From Pseudomonas cichorii (lineage in GTDB: Bacteria > Pseudomonadota > Gammaproteobacteria > Pseudomonadales > Pseudomonadaceae), in assembly GCF_018343775.1 (NCBI RefSeq), contig NZ_CP074349.1, forward strand, positions 496,001 through 560,000: 64,000 nucleotides of DNA, in the 5' to 3' direction. Made by a program: the position numbers and the translations under genes. Below, one piece after another: positions 35,249-44,742 of this stretch. How positions within the stretch are numbered: the first letter of the stretch is position 1; the number at the start of each line of letters is the position of its first letter. The notes beneath the pieces are model-generated. The model saw nothing but the letters and a program-made list of their open reading frames with translations. It did not search any database and was not told where the DNA came from.

Positions 35249-36349
35249 ATGTCCCAGAATTTTCTCAACCCGGTAACCACCCAGACATGGGCCAATGGCC
35301 GCCATCTTGTGCGGGTCGTCAAGGTGATCCAGGAAACCTGGGATGTAAGGACCTTCTGCTTCATGGCAGACCAGCCGATCCTGTTCTTCTTCAAGCCCGG
35401 TCAGTTCGTCACCCTGGAGCTGGAAATCGATGGCGTGCCCATCATGCGCTCCTACACCATTTCCAGTTCGCCGTCGGTGCCCTACAGCTTCTCGATTACC
35501 GTCAAGCGCGTGCCGGGAGGCAAGGTTTCCAATTACCTGCACGATACGCTGCATGAAGGCCAGGAGCTGGCAGTGCACGGGCCTGTCGGGCTGTTCAACG
35601 CCATCGACTTCCCCAATCCGAAGATCCTCTATCTCAGCGGCGGTGTCGGTATCACGCCGGTCATGTCCATGGCCCGCTGGTTCTACGACACCAATGCCAA
35701 CGTCGACATGGTGTTCGTACACAGCGCCCGCTCGCCCAAGGACATCATCTACCACCGCGAGCTGGAACACATGGCGTCGCGGATCGATAACTTCAGTCTG
35801 CATCTGATCTGTGAGAAGCACGGCCTTGGCGAGCCCTGGGCGGGTTATCGCGGTTACCTGAACCAGCGGATGCTGGAGTTGATGTCGCCGGACTACAAGG
35901 ACCGCGAGGTGTTCTGTTGCGGGCCGACGCCATACATGGCTGCGGTCAAGCGCATGCTGCAGGAAAGCGGCTTCAACATGGCGCAGTACCATGAAGAATC
36001 CTTTGGCGCGACGCCGCCTGAGGTGCGCGCCGAAGCCGTGGAGCATGCCGAAATTGCTGCGGATGCGCCGGAAGTCGATGTGGCGGACCTGCATCAGGTG
36101 GAATTCACCGACACCGGCAAGAGCATTCGTGTTGCGCCGGGGGAAACCGTCCATGCGGCGGCTTCCAAGCTGGGCCTGATGATTCCCAAGGCCTGCGGCA
36201 TGGGCATCTGTGGCACCTGCAAGGTCATGAAGCTCAGTGGCGAAGTGGAGATGGAGCACAACGGCGGTATCACCGACGAGGACGTGGAAGAGGGTTACAT
36301 CCTGTCGTGCTGCAGCGTGCCCAAAGGGGATGTGCGGATCGAATACTGA
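35249..36349 (+). CDS. gbcB: Glycine betaine monooxygenase reductase GbcB
   Basis: A 366-residue oxygenase reductase. N-terminal FAD domain with the RSYTISSSPSVPYSFSITVKR block (RxYS type, near residues 67-87), an NAD domain with LSGGVGITPVMSM and CGPTPYMAAVKRML, and a C-terminal 2Fe-2S ferredoxin with CGMGICGTCKVM and a last Cys in LSCCSV. Electrons run from NADH through FAD and the ferredoxin to GbcA. I chose the ATG at 35249, with GGAGA upstream; a longer in-frame start has no family support. Confidence 0.93.
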   Translation: MSQNFLNPVTTQTWANGRHLVRVVKVIQETWDVRTFCFMADQPILFFFKPGQFVTLELEIDGVPIMRSYTISSSPSVPYSFSITVKRVPGGKVSNYLHDTLHEGQELAVHGPVGLFNAIDFPNPKILYLSGGVGITPVMSMARWFYDTNANVDMVFVHSARSPKDIIYHRELEHMASRIDNFSLHLICEKHGLGEPWAGYRGYLNQRMLELMSPDYKDREVFCCGPTPYMAAVKRMLQESGFNMAQYHEESFGATPPEVRAEAVEHAEIAADAPEVDVADLHQVEFTDTGKSIRVAPGETVHAAASKLGLMIPKACGMGICGTCKVMKLSGEVEMEHNGGITDEDVEEGYILSCCSVPKGDVRIEY

Positions 36350-36386
36350 TCCACAGGGGCGCATGTCAGGGTCAATGAATCACTTT

Positions 36387-36474
36387 GTGGGAGGCAGCTT
36401 GCCGGCGACTTCAGCGTATAAACGCAGAATATCTGCCAGTCTCAGGCCTTTTTCGCCAGCAAGCTGCCTCCCAC
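36387..36474. repeat. Inverted REP pair (GTGGGAGGCAGCTTGC class)
   Basis: GTGGGAGGCAGCTTGCCGGCGA and its inverted partner TTCGCCAGCAAGCTGCCTCC (ending CAC) lie 43 bp apart, between gbcB and the convergent hypothetical gene. Confidence 0.8.
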
Positions 36475-36504
36475 AAGTGATAGACATACCTTGACTGATC
36501 GGCA

Positions 36505-36798
36505 TTACATCGAAGGTGCGCCCGGTTCTTGAAGGTCTTGCTTGTGACTCTGTTTGTAAGTCGCCAGTGCCGGCAGCAATTGCTGATCGATGGCCTGGCG
36601 CACCGCTGGCAGTATGGTCGCACTGCCCGTCAGCAATTGTTCAACCAGGCGCCGCAAGGCTGTGGCGCGTTCTTCGGTCAATCCACATACCGCTTGTGCA
36701 CAGGCCTGCTCGGCCGTTGAGCCACTTGGCATCTCGAACCCCAGCGCTCTGAGCTGGCTCAGCAAGTCCTCTTGATCAACCAAATCCGCATGCATCAT
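36505..36798 (-). CDS. Hypothetical protein, 97 residues
   Basis: A small acidic-to-neutral helical protein, without signal peptide or membrane segment; the central GLTEERATALRRLVEQLLTG helix and the C-terminal QLLPALATYKQSHKQ helix are the clearest features. An AGGA ribosome site precedes the ATG at 36798, and codon use looks normal. I do not recognise the family. It is convergent with gbcB and has a 360-bp gap on its 5' side. Confidence 0.55.
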   Translation of the reverse strand: MMHADLVDQEDLLSQLRALGFEMPSGSTAEQACAQAVCGLTEERATALRRLVEQLLTGSATILPAVRQAIDQQLLPALATYKQSHKQDLQEPGAPSM

Positions 36799-37160
36799 GA
36801 CGAGTGTTCCTTTGATCGGGTAAGGCCCTGATTCTGGTAGCGCGTTACTGTCGCGGCAAGCCCGCCTGCCGGGGATGGCTTGATTACCTACGGGCAGGTC
36901 GCTTTTTGAACGGCTTGGTCCGGTAAAAAGCCGATCAGTGGTCAGGTTTATGCGCTTTACCTGTTATTTCTGACAGTACCCAACCCGTTGTTGCGGGTAT
37001 TCAATAATGCCCTGTTATTCCTGATCCGATATGGAGGACGCGCTTTGGTAATGACTCATTCAATGGAGCACATCATTGATCTGTTAACGATTGACGTTTT
37101 AAAGGCAGCACCTGTTTTCTCGAATGATGGTCTGAACAGGCCAAGGGATTGGTGGGTTAA
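36799..37160. other. AT-rich gap before the beta-propeller gene
   Basis: This 362-bp stretch is AT-richer than its neighbours. It probably holds the promoters of the hypothetical gene (minus) and the propeller gene (plus). A short frame starting near 37045 or 37051 with GGAGG upstream could encode about 50 residues and would overlap the propeller gene; I give it little weight. Confidence 0.4.
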
Positions 37161-38129
37161 ATGCAAAGAAAAATATTCACAGGTACGGCTTTCCTGAGCC
37201 AAAAGAAAGAATTTCCCTCCCATGTATCGTCTCCCCATGAAGCAAGACTTCTTGCCAGTATTCCTTTGAATTTTTCACCCAAGGAAATTGATGTAAGCCC
37301 GGATGACACTCTGCTTTTTGTTTCTCACGACGATGGGACCGGGGTCAGTTTTATCGATATCGAGAGCCGTGAAGTCGTATCCAGTATCAAGAGGGGGTGC
37401 GTAGGCGATGTGGCTGTCAGCCCGGATGGACGCAGGCTTTATGTCACAGGACAGAATGAATGCTCAGTGATTGATGTCCAGCGCAATGCACTGGTCGCGA
37501 TTCTCGATTCGGAGGGTGTCGATAAAATTGCGGCCAGCCCGGACGGGAGTTTCATCTGCCTGTCTTTCCGCTACGCGCCCGGTGGGCTTATACGTATGGT
37601 TGACGCCATTGATTACAATGCCGAAAGTGATTTCGACCTGGGCAAAATGTCGAATGCAGTTCTGGTCATGGCAATCAGTCCGGACGGCCATTACATCTAT
37701 GCATCGGAACTTGCCGATGATCCCGACAGTGTTGTCGCGATGATCGATACGCGGGATTACTCGCAAGTGGATATTCCGGGCTTCAGAAACCCATGCTCCA
37801 TGGCAGTCAGTGCGGATGGCAGTCAGCTTTATGTCGGCGGTTTTGATGAAATGTTCGTGACCGATACGGCCACGCAGAAGATTCTGTATACGCTGGAGTT
37901 CGGTTCAAGGGGTTACCCCGTCAATATCATCGGCGGAACACCGGATGATCGCTATGTGTACGCCATTCATTCCTGCAATTTCGATTTGTACAGAATCGAT
38001 ACGGTTGAAAGAACCGCCACGCGCATCGACTTCTTTCATTCGGTAGGTGGCGCAGTATTGAACCGTAAAGGTGATCGTCTCTATACCACTCACCCAGACA
38101 GGAAGTGGATTTCCATTTATGCCTTGTAA
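37161..38129 (+). CDS. YVTN-type beta-propeller protein
   Basis: A 322-residue protein of about seven blade repeats. The recurring blade motif is SPDG/SADG plus a tyrosine strand: DVSPDDTLLFVSHDD, AVSPDGRRLYVTGQ, AASPDGSFICLSF, AISPDGHYIYASEL, AVSADGSQLYVGGF, GTPDDRYVYAIH, and RKGDRLYTTHPD. There is no clear signal peptide, so it may be cytoplasmic. Such propellers are scaffolds or lactonase-like enzymes, but no catalytic set is evident. The start is uncertain because the ribosome site is weak. Codon choice looks less GC-biased than in the neighbours, which hints at transfer. Confidence 0.7.
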   Translation: MQRKIFTGTAFLSQKKEFPSHVSSPHEARLLASIPLNFSPKEIDVSPDDTLLFVSHDDGTGVSFIDIESREVVSSIKRGCVGDVAVSPDGRRLYVTGQNECSVIDVQRNALVAILDSEGVDKIAASPDGSFICLSFRYAPGGLIRMVDAIDYNAESDFDLGKMSNAVLVMAISPDGHYIYASELADDPDSVVAMIDTRDYSQVDIPGFRNPCSMAVSADGSQLYVGGFDEMFVTDTATQKILYTLEFGSRGYPVNIIGGTPDDRYVYAIHSCNFDLYRIDTVERTATRIDFFHSVGGAVLNRKGDRLYTTHPDRKWISIYAL

Positions 38130-38262
38130 TGCGGGTAATGCCTGATCCTGTCACGTACAGCTTGCCGGAAGGGTGATCAAAGACGTTCACCCTTCGCCAT
38201 TGAAAGCACTGTCTTGTTCCCGCCCGAGTTTTGCTAAACTGCGCAGCCTTCCAGGAGCTGCC

Positions 38263-39099
38263 ATGAATTACCGTCACGCCTTCCACGCTGGCAACCATGC
38301 CGATGTGTTCAAACACCTGACCCTGACTCGCTTGATCGCCCTGATGGCGCGCAAGGAGCAACCTTTCGCCTATCTCGACACCCACGCCGGACTTGGGCTT
38401 TACGACCTCAAGGGCGATCAGGCCACCCGCACCGGTGAATGGCTGGAAGGTATCGGGCGCTTGTGGAATGCGCCGGACCTGCCTGCGCTGGCAGCCGATT
38501 ACCTGCAAGTGCTGCACGACATGAACCCCGATGGCGAACTGCGGTATTACCCGGGCTCGCCGGAGCTGGCCCGTCGCCTGACCCGTGAGCGCGAACGCGT
38601 GCTGCTCAACGAGAAACACCCCGAAGACGGGCGGTTGCTCAAGGAGAACATGAAGGGTGATCGTCGGGTGGCCGTGCACCTGGGGGAAGGCTGGCATGTG
38701 CCACGGGCCTTGCTGCCGGTTGCCGAGAAGCGCGCCGTGATGCTGATCGATCCGCCTTTCGAGCAGCTCGATGAAATGAAGCGCTGTGCCGTCGCCCTCA
38801 AGGAAGCCATCGGCCGCATGCGCCAGACCGTCGCCGCGATCTGGTATCCGGTCAAGGACCAGCGCCAGCTCAAGCGCTTCTACCAGGACCTGGCCGAAAC
38901 CGGCGCGCCGAAGCTGCTGCGCATAGAGCTTCATGTTCACCCGCTGGACACCCCGGCAAGCCTCAACGGCTCCGGCCTCGCCATCGCCAATCCGCCTTGG
39001 GGGCTGGAAGAGGAACTGCGCGAATTGATGCCTTATCTGGCCGAGAAGCTGGGACAGACCCGGGGTGGCTGGACGATGGATTGGTTGATAGCGGAATAG
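38263..39099 (+). CDS. rlmJ: 23S rRNA (adenine-2030-N6)-methyltransferase RlmJ
   Basis: A 278-residue SAM methyltransferase with the RlmJ start MNYRHAFHAGNHADVFKH, YLDTHAGLGLYDL (SAM motif), and the catalytic IDPPFEQ (DPPF type), with the AIWYPVKDQRQ strand and a SGLAIANPPWGLEEEL end. It methylates A2030 of 23S rRNA. The ATG at 38263 has CAGGAG upstream. It is convergent with msrA across a tandem-repeat array. Confidence 0.95.
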   Translation: MNYRHAFHAGNHADVFKHLTLTRLIALMARKEQPFAYLDTHAGLGLYDLKGDQATRTGEWLEGIGRLWNAPDLPALAADYLQVLHDMNPDGELRYYPGSPELARRLTRERERVLLNEKHPEDGRLLKENMKGDRRVAVHLGEGWHVPRALLPVAEKRAVMLIDPPFEQLDEMKRCAVALKEAIGRMRQTVAAIWYPVKDQRQLKRFYQDLAETGAPKLLRIELHVHPLDTPASLNGSGLAIANPPWGLEEELRELMPYLAEKLGQTRGGWTMDWLIAE

Positions 39100-39107
39100 T
39101 TGGGGGG

Positions 39108-39216
39108 AGCTGCAAGCTATAAGCCGCAAGCTTCAAGTCAAAAGCTTGTAGCTTGTAGCTTGTAGCTTGTAGCTTGTAGCTTGTAGCTTGTAGCTTGTAG
39201 CTTGTAGCTTGTAGCT
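39108..39216. repeat. AGCTGCAAGC repeat with a 7-bp tandem array (AGCTTGT x 10.6)
   Basis: From 39143 to 39216 the heptamer AGCTTGT is repeated ten times plus four bases without a mismatch. The left flank, AGCTGCAAGCTATAAGCCGC, is an imperfect inverted partner. It lies between the convergent rlmJ and msrA stops, 6 bp from msrA. Confidence 0.95.
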
Positions 39217-39221
39217 GCCGG

Positions 39222-39869
39222 CTACGCTGGCAAACAGACCCCTGTCCCACCCAGCCCGCAATAACCCTGCGGGTTTTTTGCCAGGTACTGCTGGTGGTAC
39301 GCCTCGGCGTAGTAGAAGGTCGGGGCCTGGTCGATTTCGGTGGTGATTTTGCCCAGCCCGGCTTTGCTCAGCTCGGCCTGGAAGGCTTTTTCGCTGGCCT
39401 GGGCGGCTTCGAGCTGTTCTGGTTTGGTGCAGTAGATCACCGAGCGGTACTGGGTGCCGATGTCGTTGCCCTGGCGCATGCCCTGGGTCGGGTTGTGCGC
39501 TTCCCAGAATACTTTGAGCAGCGCTTCGTAGCTGATCTCTTCTGGCTCATACACCACCAGAACCACTTCGCTATGGCCGGTCAGGCCCGAGCAGACTTCT
39601 TCATAGGTCGGGTTTGGCGTAATGCCGCCTGCATAGCCCACGGCAGTGCTGACCACGCCTGGTTGTTGCCAGAGGCGTCGTTCTGCGCCCCAGAAGCAGC
39701 CCAGGCCAAAGATTGCGAATTCAACCGTGCCGGAGAATGGCCCCAGCAAAGGGTTGCCATTGACGAAGTGCTGTTCAGGAACGGCGATAGGGGTTTCACG
39801 GCCTGGCAGTGCTTGCTGTGCGGTAGGGAGTACATTTTTGTTCACTAGAATTTCCGAGCGAAGAGTCAT
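39222..39869 (-). CDS. msrA: Peptide methionine (S)-sulfoxide reductase MsrA
   Basis: A 215-residue enzyme that repairs oxidised methionine. The catalytic motif GCFWGAERR has the nucleophile Cys58; downstream are [19 protein letters not shown] and the [10 protein letters not shown] motif, and resolving cysteine region [12 protein letters not shown] at the C-terminus. The length and the N-terminal extension of about 50 residues are typical of proteobacterial MsrA. It lies just upstream of dipA, in the same direction, as in P. aeruginosa. A 7-bp tandem array follows its stop. Confidence 0.96.
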   Translation of the reverse strand: MTLRSEILVNKNVLPTAQQALPGRETPIAVPEQHFVNGNPLLGPFSGTVEFAIFGLGCFWGAERRLWQQPGVVSTAVGYAGGITPNPTYEEVCSGLTGHSEVVLVVYEPEEISYEALLKVFWEAHNPTQGMRQGNDIGTQYRSVIYCTKPEQLEAAQASEKAFQAELSKAGLGKITTEIDQAPTFYYAEAYHQQYLAKNPQGYCGLGGTGVCLPA

Positions 39870-39958
39870 GAACCATATCCTCTCGATAAGTGAAAACAGA
39901 TTAGAGGGATAAACAGTCCGACAGTGTGCCCGAGAGTCCGGTGTACAGGGAAGAGGGG

Positions 39959-42652
39959 TCAGGCCGACGGTCGGCGCGTGTAGCGTTTCAGTTTTTCGAT
40001 CAGTTCTTCGCCGGGGATCGGCTTGTCGAACAGGTAGCCCTGGCCCACATCGCAGCGATGGCGGCGCAGGAATTTCAGTTGGGCCGCGGTTTCTATGCCT
40101 TCGGCCACGACCTTGAGCTTGAGGTTGTGGGCCATGGCGATCACCGCCGAGGTGATTTCCATGTCGTCCTCGTCGTCCGGAATGTCCCGGATGAAGCTGC
40201 GGTCGATCTTGATCACATCGATGGGGAATTTCTTCAGGTAACTGAAGGATGAGTAGCCGGTTCCGAAGTCATCCATGGCCAGCGACAGGCCGAGTTTTTT
40301 CAGCGAGTCGAGTTGTTGGCGAGTGTCTTCGGTGGCCTCCAGCAGCAGGCCTTCGGTCAGCTCCAGTTCCAGCAGGGAAGCATCCAGCGCTTCCTCTTCG
40401 AGAATCGAGGCGATGGAAGACACCAGGTCCGGGTCCGAGAACTGCTTGGGCGAGACGTTGATCGCTACCTGCAGATTGCCGAAACCGGCTTCGGTCAGCG
40501 CCTTGCTCATGCGGCAGGACTGGCGCGCGACCCATTTGCCGATGGGGATGATCAGGCCGGTTTCTTCGGCAACGCTGATGAACTGGTCCGGTCGGATCAT
40601 GCCCTTTTCCGGATGGTTCCAGCGCAGCAGGGCTTCCATGCCCAGCAGACGGCCGCTGCGCAGGCACAGCTTGGGCTGGTAGAAGACTTCGAGTTCATTC
40701 TGGGTCAGGGCTCGACGCAGGTTGTTCTCGACGAACAGTTTGTAACTGGCTTCGGCGTTGAGCGCTTCGGTGAAGACCTGAACCTGATGCTTGCCGTTGG
40801 CTTTGGCCTTGTGCAACGCCAGACCGGCGTTTTTCATCAGGGTCTGCGGGTCACGGCCATGCAGCGGGGCGCAGGCCAGGCCGACTGAGCCGGTGACGCT
40901 GATGAGCTGGTTATCGACGAACATCGGTTTGTCCAGCGTCGCCAGCACCTGACTGGCAACGTTCTGCCCGGCTTCAAGCCCGCTCTGGTCGAGCAGCACG
41001 GCAAACTCGTTACTGGCAAACCGCGCCAGTATGTCGGACGGGCTGAGGGTATTACGCAGGCGCCGGGCCAGGCTGATCAGCAGCTTGTCGCCCGTCTGAT
41101 GGCCCAGGCTGTCGTTGATTCGCTTGAAGTTGTCGATGTCCACCAGCAACAGGCTCATGGGCGTGTCGCTGTCCCGGGCGAAGCGTTCGTCCAGGTTGCG
41201 GATGAAGGCTGGCCGGTTGCCCAGGTTGGTCAGGTTGTCGGTGTAAGCCAGGCGTTCGATGCGCTGCTGCGCGAGTTTGCTCTGGGTGATGTCTTCGTAA
41301 ATGCCGATGTAGTGGGTCAGTTCGCGGTTGTCGCCATACACCTTGGAAATCGACAACTGGCCCCAGTAGGGCTCCAGGTTCTTGCGTCGGCTCTTGAACT
41401 CGCCTTGCCAGCTGTTGCTCTTGTTCAGGCTGGAATTGGCATCGAGCAGTAGGGCATTGAGGTTTTCCAGTGCCGGCAGTTCCGACAGCTTGTGGCCGTG
41501 GACTTCTTCGGAGCTGTACTGGGTGATGGCGGTGAAGCTCGGATTGACGTACTCGATCATGCCCTCGCAGTTGACCAGCAGGAAGGCGTTGGCGCTTTGC
41601 TCGACAGCACGCTGGAACAGGTACAGCGCGTTGGTTGCGGCCCGCCGGCTGTGGTTGTTGATGACTTGCGCGAACTGGTCGGCCAGCTCACCGGCAAAGG
41701 TTATTTCGTCGGGCTGCCACTCACGGGCCGAGCCGGTCTGCTCCAGGCAGAGCACGCCGACCACCTGGCCATCGATGCGGATACTGGCGTCCAGAATGGC
41801 ATTCACGCCCCTTGGCAGCAGGGTGTCTGCTATCTCGCGGGTGCGCGGATCGTTCTGCACATTACTGACATCGATTGCCCGGCTGTTGTGCAAGGCGTCC
41901 AGATAATTGGGGTACTGGCTGATATCCAGTGGCTTGCGCACCTGATAGTCGCAGCTTTGCCGGTGATAGTCGGCAATCGACTCCAGACGCTGCTCGTGCA
42001 GGCTCCAGATGCCCACGCGGTCGACATCGTAGATATCGCAGGCGCTCTTGGTGATCAGTTCGGCGGCTTCCAGCACCGAGTTGGCGGTGTTGTAGCGATG
42101 GCGTGTCAGGCGCAGGATCAGCTCTTGCTGGGCGCGAACTCGCTCCAGATGGGCGAGTTGGTCACGTTGCGCACGCTGGTTGAGTTCCAGAGCGATCTGC
42201 AGACGCGAGTTCTGGGTTTCCAGATCCGGACCATATGTCTGCTCGCCTTCGGCAATCATCCCCTCGACCACGAGGAAGTAGCCACGCAACAGATGACGAT
42301 TGTGTTGTTTGTAGGCCTCACCGATTTCCAGAAGACCCAGCGGGCCTTTGGGGGTGTGCAAGGTATAGCGGGTCAGATAAAACGGAGCGGATGCCAGTTG
42401 CAACTGGATCTCGTCATGTAGCCTGTAGCGTGCCTCCGGCTCCATCAGGCTGGCGTAAGGCGAACCAATCAGGGCGCAGAGTTCCACGGCAGGCAGGCCG
42501 AACTGTTTTTCGCAGTTAGGATCGAGAAACAGCAGCGCCCAATTGGCTTCATTAAGCCGCTCGAAACGCAGCATGCCCAGGCGCGAAGGCACCGGCAATT
42601 GCGTTACTACCTCGGCTGCCGTTCTGCCGGCAGCATCGGTTTGGCTTTTCAT
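39959..42652 (-). CDS. dipA: Cyclic-di-GMP phosphodiesterase DipA (PAS-GAF-PAS-GGDEF-EAL)
   Basis: An 897-residue signalling protein: an N-terminal PAS-like region (about 15-135), a helical linker, a GAF domain (about 190-330), a second PAS (about 345-465), then GGDEF and EAL domains. The GGDEF site reads ASNEF ([11 protein letters not shown]), so cyclase activity is unlikely. The EAL domain is intact, with [22 protein letters not shown] and IDRSFI. Domain order, the ASNEF site and the place between msrA and aceF match P. aeruginosa DipA, a phosphodiesterase of biofilm dispersal. The chosen ATG is at 42652; a TTG two codons earlier is possible. Confidence 0.9.
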   Translation of the reverse strand: MKSQTDAAGRTAAEVVTQLPVPSRLGMLRFERLNEANWALLFLDPNCEKQFGLPAVELCALIGSPYASLMEPEARYRLHDEIQLQLASAPFYLTRYTLHTPKGPLGLLEIGEAYKQHNRHLLRGYFLVVEGMIAEGEQTYGPDLETQNSRLQIALELNQRAQRDQLAHLERVRAQQELILRLTRHRYNTANSVLEAAELITKSACDIYDVDRVGIWSLHEQRLESIADYHRQSCDYQVRKPLDISQYPNYLDALHNSRAIDVSNVQNDPRTREIADTLLPRGVNAILDASIRIDGQVVGVLCLEQTGSAREWQPDEITFAGELADQFAQVINNHSRRAATNALYLFQRAVEQSANAFLLVNCEGMIEYVNPSFTAITQYSSEEVHGHKLSELPALENLNALLLDANSSLNKSNSWQGEFKSRRKNLEPYWGQLSISKVYGDNRELTHYIGIYEDITQSKLAQQRIERLAYTDNLTNLGNRPAFIRNLDERFARDSDTPMSLLLVDIDNFKRINDSLGHQTGDKLLISLARRLRNTLSPSDILARFASNEFAVLLDQSGLEAGQNVASQVLATLDKPMFVDNQLISVTGSVGLACAPLHGRDPQTLMKNAGLALHKAKANGKHQVQVFTEALNAEASYKLFVENNLRRALTQNELEVFYQPKLCLRSGRLLGMEALLRWNHPEKGMIRPDQFISVAEETGLIIPIGKWVARQSCRMSKALTEAGFGNLQVAINVSPKQFSDPDLVSSIASILEEEALDASLLELELTEGLLLEATEDTRQQLDSLKKLGLSLAMDDFGTGYSSFSYLKKFPIDVIKIDRSFIRDIPDDEDDMEITSAVIAMAHNLKLKVVAEGIETAAQLKFLRRHRCDVGQGYLFDKPIPGEELIEKLKRYTRRPSA

Positions 42653-42865
42653 GAACAAACTCGCTTCCGGAATACTGATCGCGGTAGGGCATTGGCCCGG
42701 ATTACTTTCGCGTATGGCAAGGTTGCATCATGCAGCCCAGGCTTACAAGAGAGGGCGGTGGCTTAGTGCTATAAAAGTGTCGGCCGGTTGACCTGGTTCG
42801 CCAATACAGCAGATAAGCGCAGAAGTCAGAGGATTTTCCGAGCTATATAACCGGGACAGGCAGAC

Positions 42866-42893
42866 AAAAAAAGCCCCGCTTGAAGGCGGGGTT
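42866..42893 (-). terminator. Intrinsic terminator of aceEF
   Basis: On the minus strand CCCCGCC, TTCAA loop, GCGGGGC is followed by seven T. It lies about 65 bp past the aceF stop. Confidence 0.88.
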
Positions 42894-42928
42894 GAGGTTC
42901 GAGCGTGGCAGCTCGCAAATACACGGCA

Positions 42929-42950
42929 AGGCCCGCCATGTGGCGGGCCT
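42929..42950 (-). terminator. Hairpin directly after aceF
   Basis: AGGCCCGCC and GGCGGGCCT are exact inverted repeats around ATGT, 8 bp past the aceF stop. It has no T-run, so it is more likely an mRNA 3'-end stabiliser than a terminator. Confidence 0.5.
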
Positions 42951-42958
42951 GCCTGGGC

Positions 42959-44590
42959 TTACAGCAGGATTGTGCGGATATCCGCCAGCAATTCGCTCAA
43001 GCGCTTGGTGAAGCGGGCAGCAGCCGCGCCGTTGATCACGCGGTGATCGTAGGACAGCGACAGAGGCAGCATCAGTTTCGGCTGGAAGGCTTTACCGTCC
43101 CAGACTGGCTGGATGGTGGCCTTGGAAACGCCCAGGATCGCGACTTCCGGTGCATTGACGATCGGCGTGAAGCCGGTGCCGCCGATGTGGCCGAGGCTGG
43201 AGATCGTGAAGCATGCGCCTTGCATGTCGTTCGCGGTCAGCTTCTTGTTGCGTGCCTTTTCAGCCAGTGCGGCTGCTTCGGCTGCCAGTTGCAGCAGGTT
43301 CTTCTGGTCGACGTCGCGGATCACAGGGACCAGCAGGCCTTCCGGAGTGTCCACGGCGAAGCCGATGTGCACGTATTTCTTGCGGATGACCGCTTTGCCG
43401 CTTGGTGCAAGCGAAGCGTTGAAGTCCGGCAGTTCCTTGAGCAGGTGCGCGATGGACTTGAGCAGCAGTGGCAGGATGGTCAGCTTGACGCCAGCCTTCT
43501 CGGCAGCGGCTTTCTGCGCAACACGGAAAGCTTCCAGGTCGGTGATGTCGGCCTGGTCGAATTGCGTGACGTGCGGAATGTTCAGCCAGCTACGGTGCAG
43601 ACCGCTCGCGCCCAGTTGCATCAGGCGGGTCATCGGCACTTCTTCGATTTCGCCGAAACGGCTGAAATCGACTTCCGGAATCGGCTGGATGCCTGTGCCG
43701 CCGCTTACGCCGCCGGCTGGTGCTTCCTTGGCCTTCAGCAGTTGGGCCTTGACGTAAACCTGTACGTCTTCTTTCAGCACGCGGCCGTGTGGACCGGTTG
43801 CGCTGACAGCGCTCAGCTCGACGCCGAACTCGCGAGCCAGTTGGCGAACCGCCGGGCCTGCATGAACCTTGGCACCGCTTTGAGCGGCGGCTGGCGCTGG
43901 AGCTGGAGCGGCTTCTGCCTTGGCGGCAGGTGCGGCAGCCGGAGCGGCTTCAGCCTTGGCCGGGGCCGCTGCCGGAGCGCTGGCAGCTGGAGCCGGTGCA
44001 GCGGCAGGTGCTGCGCCTGCGATTTTCAGTTTCAGGATCAGGTCGCCGGTACCGACTTCCTGTTCCAGCTTGACTTCAACGCTCTCGACCACGCCTGCGG
44101 CAGGAGATGGAATCTCCATGCTGGCCTTGTCGGATTCCAGGGTGATCAGCGATTGGTCGGCCTGGATGCTGTCGCCTGGCTTGACCAGGACTTCGATGAT
44201 CTTGGCCTTGCCCGACGAGCCGATATCCGGAACGTGGATGTCCTGAACGGTGGCGCTGGCGGCAGGAGCCGGTGCAGCAGCAGGTGCTTCGGCCGGTTTC
44301 TCTGCAGCGGCTGGAGCTGGAGCAGGTTCGGCAGCAGCGGCCGGAGCAGCCGCTTCGCCTTCGACTTCCAGCTCGAACAGCTCGTCGCCTTCTTTCAGGC
44401 GGTCGCCCAGCTTGACCTTCATGGCCTTGATGACGCCAGCCTTGGGAGCAGGGATTTCCATGCTCGCCTTGTCGGACTCAAGGGTCAGGATGCTCTGGTC
44501 GGCTTCGATGCGATCACCGACCTTGACCAGCAACTCAATGACTTCACCTTCACCGTTGCCGATGTCGGGTACGCGAATTAACTCACTCAC
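42959..44590 (-). CDS. aceF: Pyruvate dehydrogenase E2, dihydrolipoamide acetyltransferase AceF
   Basis: A 543-residue E2 subunit. Two lipoyl domains (about 1-75 and 116-190) each carry the ESDKASMEIP lipoylation motif (Lys41 and Lys155), separated by Ala/Pro-rich linkers. A peripheral-subunit-binding domain (AGPAVRQLAREFGVEL, about 243-275) and the catalytic domain with DHRVINGAAAARF near the C-terminus follow. I chose the GTG at 44590, which has GAAGGAGA upstream and starts VSELIRVPDIG; in-frame sequence further upstream lacks family similarity. It follows aceE by 152 bp in the same direction. Confidence 0.96.
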   Translation of the reverse strand: MSELIRVPDIGNGEGEVIELLVKVGDRIEADQSILTLESDKASMEIPAPKAGVIKAMKVKLGDRLKEGDELFELEVEGEAAAPAAAAEPAPAPAAAEKPAEAPAAAPAPAASATVQDIHVPDIGSSGKAKIIEVLVKPGDSIQADQSLITLESDKASMEIPSPAAGVVESVEVKLEQEVGTGDLILKLKIAGAAPAAAPAPAASAPAAAPAKAEAAPAAAPAAKAEAAPAPAPAAAQSGAKVHAGPAVRQLAREFGVELSAVSATGPHGRVLKEDVQVYVKAQLLKAKEAPAGGVSGGTGIQPIPEVDFSRFGEIEEVPMTRLMQLGASGLHRSWLNIPHVTQFDQADITDLEAFRVAQKAAAEKAGVKLTILPLLLKSIAHLLKELPDFNASLAPSGKAVIRKKYVHIGFAVDTPEGLLVPVIRDVDQKNLLQLAAEAAALAEKARNKKLTANDMQGACFTISSLGHIGGTGFTPIVNAPEVAILGVSKATIQPVWDGKAFQPKLMLPLSLSYDHRVINGAAAARFTKRLSELLADIRTILL

Positions 44591-44742
44591 AATGTTTCTC
44601 CTTCGCAGAACCTGTTCATTCGATTGCGCCGTATCCAGTTGCAACGAAACAGCCTTGGATGCTCATTTACGGGTGTAAATTCCGCATCCTCGGCTGTTTC
44701 ACGCCTTTGAACAGCGCAGGTTACCGATTTTGAAGCAGGTTC

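Larger units (their letters stand above)
42653..42958. other. dipA-aceF gap (306 bp)
   Basis: It contains the dipA promoter region on the left and the aceF terminator and a second hairpin on the right. No gene is seen. Confidence 0.6.

Noticed and set aside
36988..37197. Small gene upstream of the beta-propeller
   Set aside because: A GGAGG and possible TTG or ATG starts exist, but it overlaps the propeller start and resembles nothing known.
39143..39216. CRISPR array or coding repeats
   Set aside because: The 7-bp unit is too short and has no spacers; all frames are short and lie between two gene ends.
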